Assembly (NCBI GenBank): GCA_046160545.1
Contig: JBJXGS010000228.1
Span: forward strand, 1-64,000
DNA from: JAEUOS01 sp046160545
Lineage (GTDB): Bacteria; Pseudomonadota; Gammaproteobacteria; Burkholderiales; JAEUOS01
Direction of reading: 5' to 3'
Length of the DNA: 64,000 nt
Shown: piece by piece, positions 54,093 through 62,724 of the stretch
Position numbering within the stretch: position 1 is the first letter of the stretch
Layout of the letters: every line of letters starts with the position of its first letter
Made by a program: the position numbers and the translations under genes
The notes under the pieces: model-generated
What the model was told of the DNA's origin: nothing
Seen by the model: the letters and a program-made list of their open reading frames with translations, nothing else
Database searches by the model: none

Positions 54093-56532
54093 GCCAGATG
54101 CCTTCGGCGTACTCGCGAATCGTGCGGTCGCTGGAGAACGGTCCCATCGCGGCGACGTTGAGGATTGCGCGGCGATTCCATTCTGCCGGGTCGCCGTAAA
54201 GCGCGTCAATGCGCGCCTGCGCATCCATGTAGGCGCGAAAGTCGGCCAGCAGCAGGTAGTGGTCGCCATGGGTGGTCAGCGATGCGACGATGTCACCATG
54301 CCGGCCGGGAGCCCCGGGCGAGAATGTCGCGCCGCCAATGTCGGCTAGTACCGCGGCCAGCTCCGGATCCGCCTCCAGCAGTTCGTGCGGGCGGTACCCG
54401 GCCGCGCGCCGTGCCGCAACTTCGGCGGCCGACAGGCCGAAAATGAAGATGTTTTCAGCTCCGACCGCGTCGCGAATCTCGATGTTGGCGCCGTCCTCGG
54501 TGCCGATGGTCAGGGCGCCGTTGAGTGAGAGCTTCATGTTGCCGGTGCCCGAGGCTTCGGTGCCCGCGGTGGAGATCTGCTCGGACAAATCCGCCGCCGG
54601 AATGATGGACTGCGCCAGCGAGACGCCGTAGTTGGGCATGAATACCACCTTGAGCAGCCCGTCGACACGCGCGTCCGCGTTGATCGTGCGCGCGACGTCG
54701 TTGATCAGGTGGATGATGCGCTTGGCCATCACATATGCGGAAGCCGACTTGCCGGCGAAGATGAAGGTTCGCGGCGTCCAGTCGCGCTGCGGTTCGGCCA
54801 GGATGCGCCGGTAGCGCGCCACCACGCCCAGTACGTTGAGCAATTGGCGCTTGTACTCGTGGATGCGTTTGATCTGCACGTCGAAGAGTGAATCGGGGCG
54901 CACCGCCACATCGACTCTATGGCTGATGATGTCAGCCAGGCGGCGTTTGTTGGCAGCCTTGACGGTCGCGAACTGGGTTGCGAAGGCCGGGTCCGCGGCC
55001 AGCGGGACCAAGCGGGCGAGTTGCTCCAGGTCGGTACGCCATGCGGTGCCGATGTGACGGTCGATCAGGCGCGCGAGGCCCGGATTGGCCAGCGCCAGCC
55101 AGCGTCGCGGCGTGATGCCGTTGGTGCGGTTGACGATGCGGCCCGGAAAGAGCGCGTCGAAATCGGCGAACACCGTGTCCTTGAGCAGCTGCGAATGCAG
55201 CTTGGAGACGCCATTGACCTTGTGGCTGGCCACAACCGAGAGGTAGGCCATGCGCACGCGCCGGCCGTGGTTCTCGTCGATCAGCGACACGCGTTGCAGG
55301 AAGCCGGCGTCGTCCGGCCGGGCGCGCCGCACCTGATCGAGGAACAGCTCATTGATGTCGAAGATGATCTTCATGTGGCGCGGCAGCACGCGCTCCATCA
55401 TCGCCACCGGCCAGGTCTCGAGCGCCTCGGGCATCAACGTGTGGTTGGTGTAGGAGAAGATGCGCGTGGTCAGGCGCCACGCCAGGGTCCATGGCACCTT
55501 GCGTTCGTCGATCAACAGGCGCATCAGCTCCGGGACGGCGATCGCGGGATGGGTGTCATTGAGATGGATCGACACCTTGTCGGCCAGCTGTTCGACGCCG
55601 GCATGGGTCTTGAAGTAGCGCCGCAGCAGGTCCTGCAGCGAGGCGCTGACGAAAAAGTACTCCTGCTTCAAGCGCAGCTCGCGGCCGCGCTCGGTGCTGT
55701 CGTCCGGGTATAGCACCCGCGAGACGTTCTCGGATGCGTTCTTGGCTTCGATTGCCGCGGTGTAGTTGCCCTGGTTGAACAACGCCAGGTTGATCGCTTC
55801 GCTGGAGGTGGCCGACCACAGACGCAGCGTGTTGACCGCACTCGTGCCGTAGCCGGGGACCAGCGTGTCGTAGGCCATCGCCAGCACGTCTTCGCTATCG
55901 ACCCAGTGGGCCTGGCGGTCGCGCTCCTCGATGCGTCCGCCGAAGCGGATGGTGTACTTGACCTCGGGGCGGGCGAACTCCCATGGATTGCCGGCTACCA
56001 GCCAATGATCAGGCACCTCGACCTGGTGGCCATCGACGATGCGCTGCGCGAACATGCCGTACTCGTAGCGGATGCCGTAACCGAATCCCGGCAGCGAAAG
56101 CGTCGCCATGGAGTCGAGAAAGCAGGCAGCCAGCCGGCCCAGGCCGCCGTTGCCCAACGCCGGATCTGGCTCGAGTGCGGCCAGTTCATCCAGGTCCAGG
56201 CCCAATTCGCGCGCCGCAGCATGGCATTCGTCGAACAGTCCCAGGGCGATCAGGGCGTTCGACAACGAGCGCCCGGGCAGGAACTCCATCGACAGGTAGT
56301 AGACGCGCTTGACGTTCTGGCTGTACTGGGCGCGCGTGGTCTGCATCCAGCGCTCGACCAGGCGGTCGCGTACCGCGGCCGAAAGCGCGTAAATCCAGTC
56401 GCGGCGCGAGGCTGCGACCGAGTCCTTGCCGACCGTATAGAGCAGGTGGTGGGCGATCGACTTGCGCAGCGACTCGATGCCGTGTCCGACGGTGTCGGAC
56501 TGGATCGGATCAGGGTTGGTACGTGTGTCCAT
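54070..56532 (-). CDS. glgP: Glycogen/maltodextrin phosphorylase
   Basis: Pyridoxal-phosphate enzyme releasing glucose-1-phosphate from glycogen ends (GT35). The ATG at 56532 gives 820 residues, the family length. Visible blocks are YYLSMEFLPGRSLSNAL, DPALGNGGLGRLAACFLDSMA, the glucan-storage region, NRTNGITPRRWL and the PLP lysine in EASGTGNMKLSLNGALTIGT (near 660). An in-frame TTG at 56613 would add residues of low conservation. It follows glgA by 84 bases and overlaps glgB. Confidence 0.96.
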   Translation of the reverse strand: MDTRTNPDPIQSDTVGHGIESLRKSIAHHLLYTVGKDSVAASRRDWIYALSAAVRDRLVERWMQTTRAQYSQNVKRVYYLSMEFLPGRSLSNALIALGLFDECHAAARELGLDLDELAALEPDPALGNGGLGRLAACFLDSMATLSLPGFGYGIRYEYGMFAQRIVDGHQVEVPDHWLVAGNPWEFARPEVKYTIRFGGRIEERDRQAHWVDSEDVLAMAYDTLVPGYGTSAVNTLRLWSATSSEAINLALFNQGNYTAAIEAKNASENVSRVLYPDDSTERGRELRLKQEYFFVSASLQDLLRRYFKTHAGVEQLADKVSIHLNDTHPAIAVPELMRLLIDERKVPWTLAWRLTTRIFSYTNHTLMPEALETWPVAMMERVLPRHMKIIFDINELFLDQVRRARPDDAGFLQRVSLIDENHGRRVRMAYLSVVASHKVNGVSKLHSQLLKDTVFADFDALFPGRIVNRTNGITPRRWLALANPGLARLIDRHIGTAWRTDLEQLARLVPLAADPAFATQFATVKAANKRRLADIISHRVDVAVRPDSLFDVQIKRIHEYKRQLLNVLGVVARYRRILAEPQRDWTPRTFIFAGKSASAYVMAKRIIHLINDVARTINADARVDGLLKVVFMPNYGVSLAQSIIPAADLSEQISTAGTEASGTGNMKLSLNGALTIGTEDGANIEIRDAVGAENIFIFGLSAAEVAARRAAGYRPHELLEADPELAAVLADIGGATFSPGAPGRHGDIVASLTTHGDHYLLLADFRAYMDAQARIDALYGDPAEWNRRAILNVAAMGPFSSDRTIREYAEGIWRVHPLSA

Positions 56533-56616
56533 CAGGTGGTCAGGGAATGAGTGGGCGAAGACAGCGGGGGGTGGGCGGTGCGAAACGGACAGGACTGCTC
56601 CGGAGCCATGCAATGA

Positions 56617-58059
56617 TCATGCCTGAGGGCGCAGTTCCTTGTAGACCGAGAGATATTCTTCTGCCGGTATGGTCCATGCGTGATTTTGCGCCATGCCGGT
56701 GCGTTGCAAGCCCCGGAATAGATGCGGATCGTTCCAGGCAGTCAGCGCGCGCCCGAATGCAGCCAACAAATCGTCGGTGTGTGGCTTGTCGAAGACAAAT
56801 CCGGTTGCGTTGCCCGCCCGCACCTCTGCGGGAGTTGCATCCACGACCGTATCGGCCAGGCCACCGACGCGGTGCACCAACGGGATCGTCCCATAGGCCA
56901 GGCCGTACATCTGCGTAAGTCCACAGGGTTCGAAGCGCGATGGCACGGCGATCATGTCGGCGCCTGCGATGATGCGATGCGCCAACGCTTCGTCGTAGCC
57001 GATGCGCACCGCGACCCGACCGGGGTAAAGAGCTGCGGCTTTGCGCCAGGCAGCTTCCAGCCGGGCATCACCGCTGCCCAGGAGCGCAAAAGTAAAACCC
57101 TTGGCGACCAGGGGTGGCAATGCATCGACAAGTATGTCAAGGCCCTTTTGCGGCGTCAGGCGGCTGACTACTGCCACCAGCGGGCCAGCGCCGGGAACGA
57201 GCGCCAGCGCGTCAGCCAGATGCGCCCGGCAGGCGCGCTTGCCCGCGAGGTCGTAGCCGCCGAAGTGCGCCGGCAGGTACGGGTCGGTCGCGGGATTCCA
57301 GTGCAAGGTGTCGACGCCATTGAGAATGCCGCGCAAGGCGCCGGCGCGCGAGCGCAGCAGACCATCCATACCCAGGCCATGCTCGGGCATCTGTACTTCG
57401 CGAGCGTAGGTGGGGCTCACGGTGGTGATGCGGTCGGCGTAGAAAAGCCCGGCCTTCATGCAGTTGAGCGCGCCGTGAAATTCCAGCCCGTGCATGGCGA
57501 ACTGGTGCGCGGGCAGGCCAAGTTTGGCGAAATCGGCACCAGGGAACGACCCCTGGTAGGCGAGGTTGTGCACCGTGAACACCGCTCCCGGGCGGTCGCC
57601 GCCGCGCGCGGCCAGATAGGCGCATGACAGGCCCGCGTGCCAGTCGTGGCCATGCACGATGTCGGGCCGGAATGCGTCGATGCCGCCGTCGGCGAAGCCC
57701 GCCGCGGTCAAGCCCAGGAGTGCAAAGCGCTCCAGGTTGTCGGGCCAGTCAGTGCCATCGGCCGCGATATAGGGATTGCCGGGGCGTGCGTACAGCGCCG
57801 GAGCATCGATCAGATAGGCCGGCATGCCCGCCAGGCTGCCGTAGAGAAGACTGATTGCGTTGGCGCCCAAGCGCGGCGCAAGGCCTGCGACCCGACGCGC
57901 GCCATTGAGCGCTTCGAGCAGGGCGGGAAAACCCGGCAGCAGCAGACGCACATCGGCGCCGGCCTCGCACAGCTCGCGCGGCAGCGCGGCGTTGACGTCC
58001 GCCAACCCGCCTGTCTTGAGGATGGGATGGACCTCGGTGCTGACGTACAGGACCCGCAT
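56617..58059 (-). CDS. glgA: Glycogen synthase
   Basis: ADP-glucose-dependent glycosyltransferase (GT5) elongating glycogen chains. The 480 residues match bacterial GlgA. The ADP-glucose loop KTGGLADV is at 15-22, DIVHGHDWHAGLS marks the end of the first domain, VVSRLTPQKGLDIL begins the second, and PSRFEPCGLTQMYGLAYGTIPLV plus HRVGGLADTV form the conserved donor-site block (cited as the EPCGLTQ and GGLADTV motifs). It lies 18 bases after glgC. Confidence 0.97.
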   Translation of the reverse strand: MRVLYVSTEVHPILKTGGLADVNAALPRELCEAGADVRLLLPGFPALLEALNGARRVAGLAPRLGANAISLLYGSLAGMPAYLIDAPALYARPGNPYIAADGTDWPDNLERFALLGLTAAGFADGGIDAFRPDIVHGHDWHAGLSCAYLAARGGDRPGAVFTVHNLAYQGSFPGADFAKLGLPAHQFAMHGLEFHGALNCMKAGLFYADRITTVSPTYAREVQMPEHGLGMDGLLRSRAGALRGILNGVDTLHWNPATDPYLPAHFGGYDLAGKRACRAHLADALALVPGAGPLVAVVSRLTPQKGLDILVDALPPLVAKGFTFALLGSGDARLEAAWRKAAALYPGRVAVRIGYDEALAHRIIAGADMIAVPSRFEPCGLTQMYGLAYGTIPLVHRVGGLADTVVDATPAEVRAGNATGFVFDKPHTDDLLAAFGRALTAWNDPHLFRGLQRTGMAQNHAWTIPAEEYLSVYKELRPQA

Positions 58060-58077
58060 CGGTCTAGGTGGCCATCC

Positions 58078-59355
58078 TTAAGACGCGCCGGCCGAGAGGC
58101 GGTCAATCATGGACTGGGTCACCAGCACGGTGCCCTCGTCGCTGCGCAGGAAACGCGCGGCGTCCGCCGCTGGATCTTCGCCGATGATCAATCCCGGCGG
58201 GATATGCACGCCGCGATCGATCACCACCCGCGTGAGGCGCGCACCGCGACCGACCTCGACAGCCGGCAGCAAAACCGACTGGTCGACCTTCGCATACGAG
58301 TGCACGCGTACCTTGGAGAAAAGCACTGAGCGCGCCACCCGCGATCCGGAGATGATGCAACCGCCGGAGACGATCGAATCGACCGCCATGCCGCGCCGGT
58401 CGTCATTGTCGAAGACGAACTTGGCCGGCGGCAGCTGTTCCTGATAGGTCCAGATCGGCCAGGACGTGTCGTACATGTCCAAGGCCGGCGTCGGCATGGT
58501 CAGGTCGATATTGGCCGACCAGTAGGCATCGACGGTTCCGACATCGCGCCAGTAGGGTTCGGCGGCATCGTCGGAGGCGACGCAGGAGAGGGCAAAGGGA
58601 TGCGCGCAGGCGACGCCCTGACGAACCGTCTCGGGAATGATGTCGCGCCCGAAGTCATGGCTTGACGCCGGATTGCGGATGTCGGCCTCTAGCAGGCTGA
58701 ACAGGTAGCTGGTGTTGAAGACGTAGATGCCCATGCTGGCCAGCGCGCGGTCCGGCTTGCCGGGCATGGCCGGCGGATCGGCCGGTTTCTCGACGAAATC
58801 GAGGATCTGGTGCGAACGGTCCACGGCCATCACGCCAAAGGCGCTCGCTTCCGCGCGCGGCACCTCGATGCAGCCCACCGTGCACTGCGCACCGCGCTCG
58901 GCATGGAATTCCAGCATGCGCGCGTAGTCCATCTTGTAGATGTGGTCGCCCGCGAGCACGACGATGTAGTCCGACTTATGGTCGCGCACGATGTCGATGT
59001 TCTGATACACGGCATCGGCGGTGCCGCGATACCAGGATTCGTCCTCGGTGCGTTGCTGTGCCGGCAGGAGTTCGATGAATTCGTTGGCCTCCCAGCGCTG
59101 GAAACTCCAGCCCTTCTGCAGGTGCCTGAGCAGGCTATGCGACTTGTACTGGGTGATCACGCCGACGCGGCGGATTCCGGAGTTGATGCAGTTCGACAAG
59201 GCAAAATCGATGATGCGGAACTTGCCGCCGAAATACACGGCCGGCTTGGCGCGTCGATCAGTGAGGTCCTTCAGGCGCGAGCCGCGGCCGCCGGCCAGCA
59301 CCAGGGCGACCGCGCGCCGCGGCAGTTGCAGGCGGGAAAAGCCGCTGGGTTGCAT
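58078..59355 (-). CDS. glgC: Glucose-1-phosphate adenylyltransferase
   Basis: Rate-limiting step of glycogen synthesis, making ADP-glucose and allosterically controlled. The 425-residue protein has the nucleotide loop LAGGRGSRLKDLTDRRAKPAV near the N terminus (20-40), the DFALSNCINSGI block, VLAGDHIYKMDY, the sugar-phosphate region EKPADPPAM and a C-terminal left-handed beta-helix (ISGSRVARSVLFSKVRV). GGAG sits seven bases before the ATG. First enzyme gene of the operon; the unknown membrane-protein gene lies 30 bases upstream and may be cotranscribed. Confidence 0.97.
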   Translation of the reverse strand: MQPSGFSRLQLPRRAVALVLAGGRGSRLKDLTDRRAKPAVYFGGKFRIIDFALSNCINSGIRRVGVITQYKSHSLLRHLQKGWSFQRWEANEFIELLPAQQRTEDESWYRGTADAVYQNIDIVRDHKSDYIVVLAGDHIYKMDYARMLEFHAERGAQCTVGCIEVPRAEASAFGVMAVDRSHQILDFVEKPADPPAMPGKPDRALASMGIYVFNTSYLFSLLEADIRNPASSHDFGRDIIPETVRQGVACAHPFALSCVASDDAAEPYWRDVGTVDAYWSANIDLTMPTPALDMYDTSWPIWTYQEQLPPAKFVFDNDDRRGMAVDSIVSGGCIISGSRVARSVLFSKVRVHSYAKVDQSVLLPAVEVGRGARLTRVVIDRGVHIPPGLIIGEDPAADAARFLRSDEGTVLVTQSMIDRLSAGAS

Positions 59356-59385
59356 TGAGGACTCCGGAGAGGGCGGAACGCAAGA

Positions 59386-60141
59386 CTAGCAGGATGCGCG
59401 AGCGCCACGGCCGCGCAGGCCAAACACACGGCGGTGCACCAGCCAATCCAGCACGCAGTAGAAGACCCCTGCGGCAAACGGCGGATTGAGCGTGGCAAGG
59501 CCCAGCACCGGCGCAACGGGGCGCCAGCTCCAGTTTCCCAAAGCCGTGCCGTACAGCTCCAACAACAGCGCGATGACGAACATGGTGGCGTACAGCCGCG
59601 TGTGCCGGCCCAGGGTCATGAAGACGCAGAAGATCGCGAACAGAGGCAGGCTAAGCGTGTCCAGGCCGCTCACGGCAAGCCAGGCCACCACCGGCGCCGC
59701 CGCCAGTGGTATGGCCACGGCGGCGCGTGCCGGCAGGCGCTCAGCAATGATGAGACCCAGCAGGTAGAGGAGCGCATGCCCGGGCGGAACGAATAGCGGC
59801 ACATTGCCGAACTGGTAGTCGTATAAGCCCCAGGCCAGCGAGGCCGCCATCTCCCCAAGCCCGGAAATCCAAACGCACGCGATCAGGCGCGTGGCGAGCG
59901 GGCGCGGCAGTTTCAGGACCAGGGCCGTGAGAACTGCCCAAACCACCACGCTGGTGACGACCTGGCCAGGAAAGCCTGCGTATCGATCCACGGCAAGCCC
60001 GATAGCGATCGTAGCCACGATGAGGCAGGCGAGCCGACCTGCGTGCGGCACCGTTGGCGTGTCGCTGGGGCGGGCCTCGTCGCCGCGGTCATCGACAGCG
60101 GGCGACCGGTGGTCGCGCACCATCCCGGTCGAGAGTTGCAT
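59386..60141 (-). CDS. Unknown polytopic membrane protein
   Basis: I do not recognise this gene. It encodes 251 residues with a soluble, charged N terminus of about 35 residues and about seven hydrophobic helices, for example LACLIVATIAIGLAV, VVTSVVVWAVLTALVL, HALLYLLGLIIAERLP, LFAIFCVFMTLG and TMFVIALLLELYGTALGNW. Polar residues worth noting are the WGLYDYQFGN loop and the GTALGNWSWRPVAP motif near the end. It has no obvious enzymatic motif. The gene lies between the GGDEF-EAL gene and glgC on the same strand with 52- and 30-base gaps. Confidence 0.65.
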   Translation of the reverse strand: MQLSTGMVRDHRSPAVDDRGDEARPSDTPTVPHAGRLACLIVATIAIGLAVDRYAGFPGQVVTSVVVWAVLTALVLKLPRPLATRLIACVWISGLGEMAASLAWGLYDYQFGNVPLFVPPGHALLYLLGLIIAERLPARAAVAIPLAAAPVVAWLAVSGLDTLSLPLFAIFCVFMTLGRHTRLYATMFVIALLLELYGTALGNWSWRPVAPVLGLATLNPPFAAGVFYCVLDWLVHRRVFGLRGRGARASC

Positions 60142-60193
60142 CGCGCCAGTGTATCAAGGAGCCGTCGTAGCTCCCTGTGCGGCCATGACGCCG

Positions 60194-62497
60194 TTAAGGC
60201 TCGGCGTGCGCGACCATCGCTGCGGGGCCTGCCTGCGCCAGGCGCAGCAGGTCGCGAAATGGCGCCGGCCGGCCGAGCAGGTAGCCCTGGCCCTTCTCGC
60301 AACCGTAAGCCAGGAGGGTCGTTGCCTGCTCACGGGTCTCGACGCCTTCGGCGGTGACTGGCATGCCTAGGCGACGCGCCAGGTCCAGCACCGCGCGCAC
60401 CACTGCCTTGCCGCGGCCGGATCCCATACCGGCGGTGAAGGACTGGTCAATCTTGATTTCATGCACCGGCAGGCGTGCCAGTTGTCCGAGCGAGGAGTAA
60501 CCGGTGCCGAAGTCGTCGATGGCGAATTCGACCCCGTAGTCGGCCAGGAGACCGACCACGCGCTCGGCCATGCTGACGTCCTCCATGAGCATGCTTTCGG
60601 TGATTTCGAAACGAAGGCGTTCGGCTGCCACTCCGGAAGCACGCAACAGGTCGCCAATCTCCTTGAAGAGCTTGAGGTCACGGAAATCCAGCGCTGAGAG
60701 ATTCACGTTCACGCGCAGTCCGGGCGCCAGCCGCGTAGCAGCGGCAGCGAGGTCGCGTGTCACACGTCCCAGCACCGCCCGGCTGATCGCCCGGCTGAGA
60801 CCTGCGGCATCGGCCATGGGCAGGAAACTGCTGGGGGTCAGGAGGCCGCGGGTCGGATGGCGCCAGCGGATCAGGGCCTCGGCGCCAGCCAGTTGGCCGT
60901 CGTTCAAGCGAAAGATCGGCTGGTAATGTACCTCCAGGGCGTCGCTGTCGATGGCGTTGCGCAGTTCCTGTTCCAGCTGAATCTCGGTTAAGGCACTGGC
61001 GGCGTTGGTGGTGCGCGGCAGGGCCGGTACGGAACGCGAACTGCGCTTGCCGCGCCTGCGCCTGGAATCGGCATCCCGCAACAAGCCCTCGGCTTCACTG
61101 CCGTCCATGGGGAAGCGCGCCACTCCGATTGCGGCGGTCAGGGAAAACTCGTAGCCATTGATCTGGACCGGCTCGGCTGCACAGGCCTCGATGCCCGCGA
61201 CCACGCGGTCGACCGCCACGCCTTCGCCGGGTACCAGCGCGGCGAATTCGTCGCCCGAAAGTCGCGCCAGGCGCACCCCGGGCGGCAGTTGCACCTGGGC
61301 ACGCGCAGCGAGCGCCTTGAGCACCAGGTCGCCGGCTTCATGGCCCAGAGCCTCGTTGATGAGGCGAAACCGGTTCAGGTCGAACGAGACCACCGCGAAG
61401 GGGTGCGCATCGGCGCTGCCGCTCAAGCGCCAGATGCGCTCGATCAAGGCGTAGCGCGAGTACAAGCCGGTCAAGGCGTCGCGTTCGGCTACCTGGCGCA
61501 GCCGAGTTATCCAGGACTCGCGCCGCACTCGTTGGGCCAAAAGCGTGCCGATCAGTTGGGAAAGCGAAGGCAGCAGCGCGTCGACGCGACGCGGGTTGCG
61601 CGAAAGAAATTGCACGACCCCGATGCAGGTTCCGGTGTCGACCAGGATGGGGAAGGTGTAGGCAGAGCGAATGCCGCAACGGGCGGCCAGGCCGCGCTCG
61701 GCGAAGCGCGGCTCGGTGGCGACATCTTCCGACCAAAAGGCCTCGCGTGAGGCATACACGGTCCCAACCATGCCTTCGCCGCTGGCGAGCGTCGTGCCAC
61801 GCGAGGTTTGCACCAGATCGGTCAGATCTGCGCCATCGGGCGCGCAGATCGCCAGGCAGCGCAGGTGCAGGCCGCGCGCGTCCATGAGCCAGCATGAACC
61901 CATGTCCCACCCCAGTCCTTTGCAAACCGTCTGCAAGGCGCTTTCATAGGCGGTTTGCGACTCGATGTCACGCAACAGCGCCTCGCTCACCTTGAGCGCG
62001 ATGTCGCGGCGCACCGCCTCGCGGCGCGCCTCGGTGACATCTATGATGAGTCCATAGAGTTCGCTGCTGCGCCCCGACTGTGTGCGTCGCACTGCCAGAC
62101 GCACCCAGCGGGTGCCGGATTGCGGCATTTCCAGCGCGACTTCAAGGTCGACCTGCTGCCCGGTCTCGATAAGTTGCCAGAGGGCGGCGCCGAAACGGTC
62201 GCAATCCGCGCTCGGCGCGTGCGCCAGCGCTTCGTCAAGACTGGCGCTCGCAACCTCGATGCCCAGGAGCGCGCGTGCGGACGCCGAAAGCTGAAAGCGC
62301 TCGAACTCGTCGACCTTGAAGTGGCCGAACGACGCGATTGACTCCGAGGCATGCAGGCGCTCCTCAAGTGACTTGAGGCTGCTGCTGGTGTGCTCCAGCA
62401 GCACTTCGAGGCGCTGCGAACGCGCGAGCAACTCGGCGGTCTCGACGCCGACGTCCGGCAGGACTGCCAATTCCTGGGTCAGGCTGGGCGGCAACAT
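60194..62497 (-). CDS. GAF-GGDEF-EAL cyclic-di-GMP protein
   Basis: A 767-residue cytosolic protein for cyclic-di-GMP turnover. Residues about 50-155 look PAS-like, 170-325 form a GAF domain (SALQTVCKGLGWDMGSCWLM), 335-480 a GGDEF domain and 505-760 an EAL phosphodiesterase domain. The EAL site looks intact: EAL at 540-542, Asn597, Glu631, DDFGTGYSS at 661-669, Lys682, Glu717 and Gln737. The cyclase signature is SGDEF at 414-418, the usual inhibitory RxxD site is absent (RLAR at 409-412) and the last GGDEF helix is replaced by a basic stretch SRRRRGKRSSRS near 478-489. Net phosphodiesterase activity is the likelier outcome. Confidence 0.9.
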   Translation of the reverse strand: MLPPSLTQELAVLPDVGVETAELLARSQRLEVLLEHTSSSLKSLEERLHASESIASFGHFKVDEFERFQLSASARALLGIEVASASLDEALAHAPSADCDRFGAALWQLIETGQQVDLEVALEMPQSGTRWVRLAVRRTQSGRSSELYGLIIDVTEARREAVRRDIALKVSEALLRDIESQTAYESALQTVCKGLGWDMGSCWLMDARGLHLRCLAICAPDGADLTDLVQTSRGTTLASGEGMVGTVYASREAFWSEDVATEPRFAERGLAARCGIRSAYTFPILVDTGTCIGVVQFLSRNPRRVDALLPSLSQLIGTLLAQRVRRESWITRLRQVAERDALTGLYSRYALIERIWRLSGSADAHPFAVVSFDLNRFRLINEALGHEAGDLVLKALAARAQVQLPPGVRLARLSGDEFAALVPGEGVAVDRVVAGIEACAAEPVQINGYEFSLTAAIGVARFPMDGSEAEGLLRDADSRRRRGKRSSRSVPALPRTTNAASALTEIQLEQELRNAIDSDALEVHYQPIFRLNDGQLAGAEALIRWRHPTRGLLTPSSFLPMADAAGLSRAISRAVLGRVTRDLAAAATRLAPGLRVNVNLSALDFRDLKLFKEIGDLLRASGVAAERLRFEITESMLMEDVSMAERVVGLLADYGVEFAIDDFGTGYSSLGQLARLPVHEIKIDQSFTAGMGSGRGKAVVRAVLDLARRLGMPVTAEGVETREQATTLLAYGCEKGQGYLLGRPAPFRDLLRLAQAGPAAMVAHAEP

Positions 62498-62724
62498 GGG
62501 GGTGTTGGCTGAATCACGTCAAGTGTGACCGGTGTTACGACAAAGGGGGACAGCGGTTGTATCACACGCGTTGCCTGGCTCCCATGACGCGACAACCCGA
62601 TTCGGTTCAATTTGTGACGCAGTTCACATCCTTGGCGCCAACGCTGGTCTGCGCAGGCGGACCTAGAATGACACGTTGGTGCCGGCAGCATGTCGGCGCC
62701 CTCAGCCGCAGGCTCCGATCCTTC

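Noticed and set aside
52248..54161. Long plus-strand open frame of over 600 codons antisense to glgB
   Set aside because: Low-complexity, His/Arg/Val-rich translation with no family motif; it is the mirror of a GC-rich gene whose sense frame has clear GH13 motifs.
60158..60174. Five-base-pair hairpin GGAGC/GCTCC downstream of the GGDEF-EAL gene
   Set aside because: Short stem and no T-run; too weak to call a terminator.
60980..61100. Possible frameshift in the GGDEF domain
   Set aside because: Both other frames were read and neither restores the DADxAxYxAK helix cleanly, and the frame continues into an intact EAL domain; treated as divergence.
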